A program made the position numbers and the translations under genes. A DNA stretch of 5,897 nucleotides from contig JASBYZ010000092.1 in NCBI GenBank assembly GCA_029983705.1, positions 1 to 5,897 of the forward strand, read 5' to 3'. The stretch's first letter is position 1; each line of letters starts with the position of its first letter. Source of the DNA: Coriobacteriales bacterium (lineage in GTDB: Bacteria; Actinomycetota; Coriobacteriia; Coriobacteriales; JAEZZM01). The notes below the pieces were generated by a model. The model ran no database searches, was not told where the DNA came from, and was given only the letters and a program-made list of their open reading frames with translations. This document shows positions 1-4,733 of this stretch, in pieces.

Positions 1-15
1 CGTACCTGTTTCTTT

Positions 16-771
16 CTATTTGCTCGCGTCTCTAAACATATGAGAAAAGCTTGGATCATATAACTTACTCCTCTCATAATCACTTCTCATAAAATCCCCC
101 ACCAAAATCATGGTGGTTTTTTTAAAGCCTGCCGCCCGCACAGCTTCTGCTAGATTTTCAAGTGTGCAAAACACTTTTTGTTCATCTGGCCAAGACGCCT
201 TGTAAATAGCCGCACAAGGCGTTTCTTTTGAAAGCCCACCTGCTATAAGCTCTTCAGAAAGTCTATCAAGATGAGTGACCGATAAGAAAAAGGCGTAGGA
301 TGCCTTAAGCTTGGCAAGCTCACGAGGAGACTGAGAACTTGGTACGGGAGTTCTTCCGGCAATGCGTGATACCACTAAGGTTTGACTAACTCCAGGCAAG
401 GTAAACTCTCTTTGAATTGATGCTGCAGCAGCTGAAAAAGATGAGATTCCCGGGATAACTTCAACCTCATCGCCCAAGCTTATAAGCTTATCAATCTGCT
501 CTTGGATAGCCCCATATAAAGAGGGGTCACCTGTGTGCAGGCGGACCGCAAGCTTTCCTTCTTGGTTTGCCTGATGAAGCGCGTCAACTACCTCTTCAAG
601 GGTCATCTGAGCAGAGTTAAGGCGTGGGCAGTCTTTTTTGCAAAGCTCTAAAAGCTCAGGGTTTACAAGCGAGCCCGCATACACACAGAGCTCAGCTTGG
701 GACAAAAGCTTTGCGCCCTTTATACTTATGAGGTCTGGGTCTCCCGGACCTGCTCCAATGATATATATCAT
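16..771 (-). CDS. cbiF: Cobalt-precorrin-4 C11-methyltransferase (CbiF/CobM family)
   Basis: SAM-dependent cytoplasmic enzyme that methylates C11 of cobalt-precorrin-4 to give cobalt-precorrin-5A in anaerobic B12 synthesis. The 251-residue protein has the usual family length and the tetrapyrrole methylase fold from end to end. It shows GAGPGDPDL at residues 6-14, YAGSLVNP at 31-38 (diagnostic for CbiF/CobM), RLHTGDPSLYGAIQEQ at 77-92, IPGISSFSAAAA at 106-117, LPGVSQTLVVSRIAGRTPVP at 125-144, YKASWPDE at 190-197 and SKLYDPSFSHMFR at 235-247. The LPGVSQ block usually reads LPEVSQ, a minor change. The ATG lies directly after the TAA stop of cbiL with no intervening base. An AGGA inside the last cbiL codons is the likely ribosome binding site, so translation is probably coupled. 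It is the last complete operon gene here; the 15 bases beyond its TAG show neither a new start codon nor a terminator, so the operon probably continues leftward. Confidence 0.96.
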   Translation of the reverse strand: MIYIIGAGPGDPDLISIKGAKLLSQAELCVYAGSLVNPELLELCKKDCPRLNSAQMTLEEVVDALHQANQEGKLAVRLHTGDPSLYGAIQEQIDKLISLGDEVEVIPGISSFSAAAASIQREFTLPGVSQTLVVSRIAGRTPVPSSQSPRELAKLKASYAFFLSVTHLDRLSEELIAGGLSKETPCAAIYKASWPDEQKVFCTLENLAEAVRAAGFKKTTMILVGDFMRSDYERSKLYDPSFSHMFRDASK

Positions 772-1467
772 TTAGTTTCCTGAATGTTTTGCTGATACAA
801 ATATTGTCGTAAAGTATGAGCTTGGAGGCTCTGCATTAGTGAGGTCCATACTTACGCGCTCACCTGGCATACCAAGTTTTTCTACAAGGTAGGCCTCATC
901 TATACGCCCAAGTTTTTTAAGTGCACTTACGATATATTCAAAGTTTCGTTTTGCCTTATAAAATACTATGTTTGCATCAGAGCTTAAGGCTAAATCAATA
1001 AGATCAGTGCTTAGTGCTGGCACAAAATGTAGCGCTTCATCTTTAATAGCTAAAGGCGTGAGTGTCGTTGCCGCCGCAGCACTTGCCGTCATAATTCCTG
1101 GTACAATCCTCACCTCATAGCCAGCCTCTTTAGCAAGCAGAAGGCTTGGGGTAAAGGAAGCATAAAGGCTTGCATCCCCTAGCACTAATTGTGCTACAAC
1201 TTGCTCATTTTCAAGATAGGATTTAATGAGCGCAAAGCCCTCATCCCAAGCCTGCCTTAGCACTTCCTCATCTTTTGTCATAGGTACCTCTACGCGTACG
1301 AGCTTATCTTCAAAAGAAAACTGAGAAATAATGCTATCAAGTGCGGACTTAGAGCCTGAGTCGGCAATTACTATGATGTCTGCATCTTCAAGCGTTTGAA
1401 GACCTTTTAATGTCAACAGATTTGGATCTCCTGGACCTGCACCTACGCCAATTAAGATTCCGGCCAT
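772..1467 (-). CDS. cbiL: Cobalt-precorrin-2 C20-methyltransferase (CbiL family)
   Basis: SAM-dependent enzyme that adds the C20 methyl group to cobalt-precorrin-2 (cobalt-factor II), forming cobalt-precorrin-3, the first dedicated methylation of the corrin route. The 231-residue protein is close to normal family length. Visible motifs are GVGAGPGDPNLLTLKG at residues 7-22, the CbiL-typical VPMTKDEEVLRQAW at 61-74, LGDASLYASF at 96-105, VPGIMTASAAAA at 122-133 and a C-terminal FYKAKRNF near 169-176. PMT followed by LGD-SLY-SF separates CbiL from other tetrapyrrole methylases. The GDP loop reads GDA, and the usual PGITS reads PGIMT. The ATG lies 5 nt after the cbiET stop. Its ribosome binding site AAGGTGA overlaps the last codons and the TGA of cbiET, which supports this start and coupling. 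The assignment to C20 rather than C17 methylation rests on these motifs. Confidence 0.93.
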   Translation of the reverse strand: MAGILIGVGAGPGDPNLLTLKGLQTLEDADIIVIADSGSKSALDSIISQFSFEDKLVRVEVPMTKDEEVLRQAWDEGFALIKSYLENEQVVAQLVLGDASLYASFTPSLLLAKEAGYEVRIVPGIMTASAAAATTLTPLAIKDEALHFVPALSTDLIDLALSSDANIVFYKAKRNFEYIVSALKKLGRIDEAYLVEKLGMPGERVSMDLTNAEPPSSYFTTIFVSAKHSGN

Positions 1468-1472
1468 CTAAC

Positions 1473-2711
1473 TCACCTTTTCTTAGCTACTGCAATCGTG
1501 GCACTTATGATAAAGACAGGGTTTTCGGCACGCAACACCTCAGTTGATGCCAAGGCTTCAAGCCTACTAATAGATACCTGCTCAAAATGCAAATCTTTAA
1601 ACAGAGCTTGGGACATAATTTTATGTGAAAGATAGGCATTTTCTAGGCTAATGGCACTCACCACAAGCCTTATATCTTTTGTAGCCTGAGAGATCAGGTA
1701 GTTTATGATGGTCTCTATCTCCCCTGAGCTGCCGCCTACAAAGACGGTATCTGGAAGATCATGTCCCAAAAAACTTGAAGGGGCAAGGCCTTTGACAGCT
1801 CTAACTCGCTTATCAAGCTTAAAGGCTGAGATATTTTCTTTTAAGGCATCAATCGCATAGTCATTTTTTTCAAAGCAGTAGGCTTTAAGGTGTGGATTAA
1901 GAAGACAAGCCTCAATGGCAACAGAACCGCTTCCTGCACCAACATCCCAAAGTGTGCTTGAGTCAAAGAGCTTGAGCTTTGAGAGTATGACGGAGCGCAC
2001 CTCAGCTTTGGTAACCGGAACCTTGGGGTGCTTTTTAAATACACTTGCATCCATACCAAAGTTTGTCATGTCTTGCCTAAAACCCTCAAGCTCTATCAAG
2101 CAGACACTTAAATCATCAAAGCGCATAGCAGCAATATCTCTTGAAGACTTATAAACAATTACCTCATCTGTATAGGAAAGCTTTTCTCCCACATACATTC
2201 GAGAGCTCTCATGCCCAAGCTCTATAAGTTTTTTGGCGATGTTTTGCGGGCTCATAAGCTTATCGCACAAAAGCCCAAGATAGCTTTTTTCTTTTGCGTA
2301 TTGATAAAGTGCATCAAAGCTAAACTCTTGACCGTGACAAGACTCAAAGATACAGTCTTCTCTTTGAACGCCAATTTTTGCAAGCAGATAATCTAGAGAT
2401 GAAAGACCTGGAACAATTTCTACTTCAAGCCCGTCTGCCAAAGATCTTTTTATATAGGGTGCAATTGAGTGAAAGCTTGCAGAGCCTGAGACTAAAAGTC
2501 CAAGATCAGAGTTTTTTAGGTAGTGTTCACACAGGGCTGGAGCATCGCTTAATTTGCCCAGTACCACCTGGCGCTTCTCATCCTTTATAAGGTGCTTAAG
2601 CCGTTCAAAACAAAGCACATGTGAAAGTGTGCCCAGGAGCTCTTTTGCTTGTACGCTTAAAAACTCAGGCGCACCTGGACCTGCACTTATGATATACAGT
2701 TTATGCTTCAT
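1473..2711 (-). CDS. cbiET: Fused cobalt-precorrin-7 C5-methyltransferase / cobalt-precorrin-6B C15-methyltransferase (decarboxylating), CbiET
   Basis: Bifunctional 412-residue protein with the domain order of CobL: a CbiE tetrapyrrole methylase domain (about residues 1-210) followed by a CbiT class I SAM methyltransferase domain (about 220-412). CbiT methylates C15 and decarboxylates the C12 acetate; CbiE methylates C5. The CbiE half shows SAGPGAPEFLS at 9-19, SGSASFHSI at 75-83 (the usual SGDP is replaced), VPGLSSLDYLLAKIG at 100-114 and CHGQE at 125-129. The CbiT half shows HPKVPVTKAEVRSVILSKL at 228-246, the SAM-binding WDVGAGSGSVAIEA at 255-268 and VFVGGSSGE at 323-331. The ATG overlaps the end of cbiD by 11 nt and is preceded, at a 10-nt spacing, by a strong GAGGAG inside cbiD (2722-2727), which fixes the start. 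In many Firmicutes cbiE and cbiT are separate genes; the fusion is well known elsewhere. Confidence 0.95.
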   Translation of the reverse strand: MKHKLYIISAGPGAPEFLSVQAKELLGTLSHVLCFERLKHLIKDEKRQVVLGKLSDAPALCEHYLKNSDLGLLVSGSASFHSIAPYIKRSLADGLEVEIVPGLSSLDYLLAKIGVQREDCIFESCHGQEFSFDALYQYAKEKSYLGLLCDKLMSPQNIAKKLIELGHESSRMYVGEKLSYTDEVIVYKSSRDIAAMRFDDLSVCLIELEGFRQDMTNFGMDASVFKKHPKVPVTKAEVRSVILSKLKLFDSSTLWDVGAGSGSVAIEACLLNPHLKAYCFEKNDYAIDALKENISAFKLDKRVRAVKGLAPSSFLGHDLPDTVFVGGSSGEIETIINYLISQATKDIRLVVSAISLENAYLSHKIMSQALFKDLHFEQVSISRLEALASTEVLRAENPVFIISATIAVAKKR

Positions 2712-3912
2712 CTAAAACAAACTCCTCAAGCATGGGCTCTAGGTTTTGACTAGCACCTAAGATAACTTGCTCACTATCAATAAAAACAACGGCTATATCA
2801 ACAGACGATTTAAAATACTTTTGAGCACGAGTAGCTAAAACAGCCTTAATACGCTCAGCCAGCCGTGACCAAATTTCATCATATCCGCTTTTAGCAAGTA
2901 TTTCTACGCAGCTCTTTATGGTATTTGCCTGGTTTATATTATCGATAAGCTCGTAGGGCGCATGCATGCGAGCAAGCTCAGCAAGTATAATTTCTTTTTT
3001 AGCATCAGACTCTTTAGAGTTTGTATTCATGATAGCACCGGCAAGTTTTGTAAGCTTAGCCGGCTGACCAGACACAATGATATGCTTTGTACCTTTTGAT
3101 ACTGCTTCATCAAAAACCCTACCCACAAAGTTATTCATCTGAACTAGATGCCTCGAATGAATATGAAGACAGTGCTGTGCTGCCTTCTCGCTGCTTCCTC
3201 CAAAGGTGAGCACTACTGCATTAGAAAAGGCTTGAGCCACATGCAGCTCTTCAAAAATAGAGTCTATCCACGCCTCCTCAGAAAGTGGTCTTACAAAACC
3301 AGTGGTGCCTAAAATAGAAAGACCACCTGTAATACCAAGCTTGGGATTAAAGGTTTGCTCAGCTAGGCGTTCCCCATCAACAATTTGCACCACAAAATTA
3401 AGCTCGAGAAAAACTTCGAGTTCTAACTCTCTCAGTATCTTTTGTACAGATTTTATAAGCATCTCTTGAGGACCAGGGTTAATTGCAGGATAGCCCTGCT
3501 CTACCTTAAGACCCGCAAGGCTCACCTCTCCTACTCCGTCTGAGGCGTAGATATATACTTGATGCCCATCAATCTCAAAACTAAGTGGACGCGCTTTAAG
3601 GTGCAAATCTTTTTGAGGGGCCTCGTTTACAAAACAACATGCCCGAATAAGGCTTTTGTCAGTAATATCAGGGTCATCCCCGCTATCTTTTACCGCCTCA
3701 AACCAGGCAAGCCCATCTTTGGGATTAAAGTTCACATCTACAAGAATGCTTTTTTCTTGCGGAGTTAAGATTTCAATGCTTTGGGCCACCAAAGAGCTGA
3801 GCTTATAATACAAGCTTGCGCAGGCTGCAGCACAAAAACAGCTACCGGTTGTTATACCAAAGCTTTGCTGTTCACGATCTGTTAAATCACTTGACTGCCA
3901 GCCTCTAGCCAT
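2701..3912 (-). CDS. cbiD: Cobalt-precorrin-5B C1-methyltransferase (CbiD)
   Basis: CbiD methylates C1 of the ring-contracted cobalt-precorrin-5B to give cobalt-precorrin-6A; it belongs to its own family, unrelated to the other ring methylases. At 403 residues it is slightly longer than the Salmonella protein (about 380). Family blocks in order are FGITTGSC (18-25), DSGDDPDITDKSLIRA (76-91), DGVGEVSLAGLKV (125-137), PAINPGP (142-148), TFNPKLGITGGLSILGTTG (187-205) with VRPLSEEAW just after, and SGQPAKLTKLAGAIMNTNS (281-299). The last block normally carries GH-(P/I)-GK and THS; here both histidines are absent (Gln and Asn). The usual PGN-G stretch reads FGGSSE (237-242). The rest is well conserved, so an active enzyme is likely but not certain. 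The ATG lies 3 nt after the cbiC stop with AAGGAAG at a 6-nt spacing (3919-3925). The last codons overlap cbiET. Confidence 0.95.
   Translation of the reverse strand: MARGWQSSDLTDREQQSFGITTGSCFCAAACASLYYKLSSLVAQSIEILTPQEKSILVDVNFNPKDGLAWFEAVKDSGDDPDITDKSLIRACCFVNEAPQKDLHLKARPLSFEIDGHQVYIYASDGVGEVSLAGLKVEQGYPAINPGPQEMLIKSVQKILRELELEVFLELNFVVQIVDGERLAEQTFNPKLGITGGLSILGTTGFVRPLSEEAWIDSIFEELHVAQAFSNAVVLTFGGSSEKAAQHCLHIHSRHLVQMNNFVGRVFDEAVSKGTKHIIVSGQPAKLTKLAGAIMNTNSKESDAKKEIILAELARMHAPYELIDNINQANTIKSCVEILAKSGYDEIWSRLAERIKAVLATRAQKYFKSSVDIAVVFIDSEQVILGASQNLEPMLEEFVLDEA
2722..2727 (-). promoter_or_regulatory. Ribosome binding site of cbiET inside cbiD
   Basis: GAGGAG on the minus strand lies within the final codons of cbiD, 10 nt before the cbiET ATG. 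It supports the start that overlaps cbiD by 11 nt and indicates translational coupling of the two genes. Confidence 0.65.
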
Positions 3913-3915
3913 TAT

Positions 3916-4545
3916 TTACTTCCTTTGATAGAGCTTGTATAAGAGTGCGTTTATTAAGGATACCGCTATAGTTGAGCCACCCTTTCTGCCTTTTGCAACA
4001 ATCGAGGGCACACCAGCTTCTAAGATAAGCTCTTTAGATTCAATAACATTAACAAAGCCCACTGGACAGCCTATAACTAGTGATGGTCGTGCTTTGCCTA
4101 CTTTTATCCAGTCATGAATTTCAATTAACGCCGTTGGCGCGTTCCCTATTACATAAATTGCCTCTGGAAACTCTGCTAGAGCCTTTTGCATGGCAAGTTT
4201 TGAGCGTGTATTTCCTGAAGACTTGGCTAAAGCTACAACGCCCGGATCAGACACAAAGGACTGGGCAGATGTTTCTAAAAAGTTTAAAGCAGTTTTAGAA
4301 ATACCCGACACTATCATCTTAGTGTCAGTAATAATTGGAGTTTTGAGCGATAAGGACTTAAGTCCCGCCGCTACTGGATCATGAGAAAAGATGAGATTTT
4401 TTGCATAGTCAAAGTCTGCGCTCGCATGAATTGCCCGCTTAACCAAGCTTAAGTTTTCAGGTGCAATATCTTCAAACAGGCCCATTTCTTTGAGCTCAGA
4501 CTCAATAATTCTCATAGATTCTTGTTCGATTTCTTGAGGTTTCAC
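3916..4545 (-). CDS. cbiC: Cobalt-precorrin-8 methylmutase (CbiC)
   Basis: CbiC catalyses the last ring step of the pathway, migration of the C11 methyl to C12 of cobalt-precorrin-8, giving cobyrinate; it needs no cofactor. The 209-residue protein matches family length. Motifs are PQEIEQESMRII at residues 3-14, KRAIHASAD at 36-44 with His40 in the place of the catalytic histidine of CobH/CbiC, IITDTKMIVSGI at 71-82, GNTRS at 111-115, VIGNAPTAL at 132-140, LVIGCPVGFVNVIESKE at 156-172 and GRKGGSTIAVSLINALL at 186-202. The start is GTG, preferred over the ATG at 4513-4515: a GGAG lies 6 nt upstream of it, the family N-terminal block begins only a few residues in, and the ATG lacks a comparable site. 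It is the first gene of the operon, facing ftsH across the divergent intergenic region. Confidence 0.96.
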   Translation of the reverse strand: MKPQEIEQESMRIIESELKEMGLFEDIAPENLSLVKRAIHASADFDYAKNLIFSHDPVAAGLKSLSLKTPIITDTKMIVSGISKTALNFLETSAQSFVSDPGVVALAKSSGNTRSKLAMQKALAEFPEAIYVIGNAPTALIEIHDWIKVGKARPSLVIGCPVGFVNVIESKELILEAGVPSIVAKGRKGGSTIAVSLINALLYKLYQRK

Positions 4546-4551
4546 GCCCTA

Positions 4552-4555
4552 CTCC
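4552..4555 (-). promoter_or_regulatory. Ribosome binding site deciding the GTG start of cbiC
   Basis: On the minus strand a GGAG sits 6 nt before the GTG at 4543-4545. The alternative ATG 30 nt downstream has no purine-rich site at a suitable distance, so the GTG start is favoured. Confidence 0.65.
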
Positions 4556-4571
4556 AAATCTTTAAACCTTT

Positions 4572-4601
4572 GCTATAAGCTACTTATGAATATCTTGACA
4601 A
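4572..4601 (-). promoter_or_regulatory. Candidate promoter of the cbi operon
   Basis: On the minus strand, TTGTCA (4596-4601, five of six bases of the -35 consensus) is followed after 18 bases by TATAGC (4572-4577, four of six bases of the -10 consensus). Transcription would begin about 20 nt before the cbiC GTG, leaving a leader with space for the GGAG site but not for a riboswitch. The match was found by eye and is only moderately good. Confidence 0.35.
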
Positions 4602-4679
4602 GTAAATTTGTGCTTAATTCCATATTTGCAGTTAATTACTACTGTTATTGACTAATTGTAGCTAAATGTGGAAAGTTAT

Positions 4680-4709
4680 TTAAAAGAAATTCTCAAAGTT
4701 AACTATATA
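4680..4709 (+). promoter_or_regulatory. Candidate promoter of ftsH
   Basis: TTAAAA (4680-4685) and TATATA (4704-4709) are separated by 18 bases, each matching four of six consensus positions. Better -35 hexamers, TTGACT at 4648-4653 and TTGACA at 4595-4600, have no good -10 at the normal distance. The true promoter is therefore uncertain. A modest GGA at 4726-4728, 5 nt before the ATG, is the only ribosome-binding candidate close to the start. Confidence 0.25.
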
Positions 4710-4733
4710 CAGGTTTAAAAGAATTGGAAAACT

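Larger units (their letters stand above)
4546..4733. other. Divergent intergenic region between cbiC and ftsH
   Basis: This 188-bp AT-rich stretch separates the 5' ends of the cbi operon and ftsH and must hold both promoters. I see no coding region, no transcription terminator and no match to the conserved B12 box of cobalamin riboswitches on the strand leading into cbiC. Small symmetric elements are present: CTTGACAAG at 4594-4602 (a 4-bp inverted repeat around one base), AGTTAACT at 4697-4704, and the distant inverted pair AGCTAC (4578-4583) and GTAGCT (4658-4663). All are short enough to arise by chance in AT-rich DNA. Confidence 0.8.

Noticed and set aside
1841..2154. Small frames on both strands within cbiET (1841-2059 minus and 1915-2154 plus)
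   Set aside because: They sit inside the CbiT coding region, whose motifs are unambiguous, and their translations show no domain or family features.
4513..4515. ATG as an alternative start of cbiC
   Set aside because: It would remove the conserved N-terminal PQEIEQES block and has no ribosome binding site, whereas the upstream GTG has GGAG at a 6-nt spacing.
4578..4663. Distant inverted repeat AGCTAC / GTAGCT in the intergenic region
   Set aside because: Only 6 bp long, separated by 74 bp and not extendable in either direction; expected by chance.
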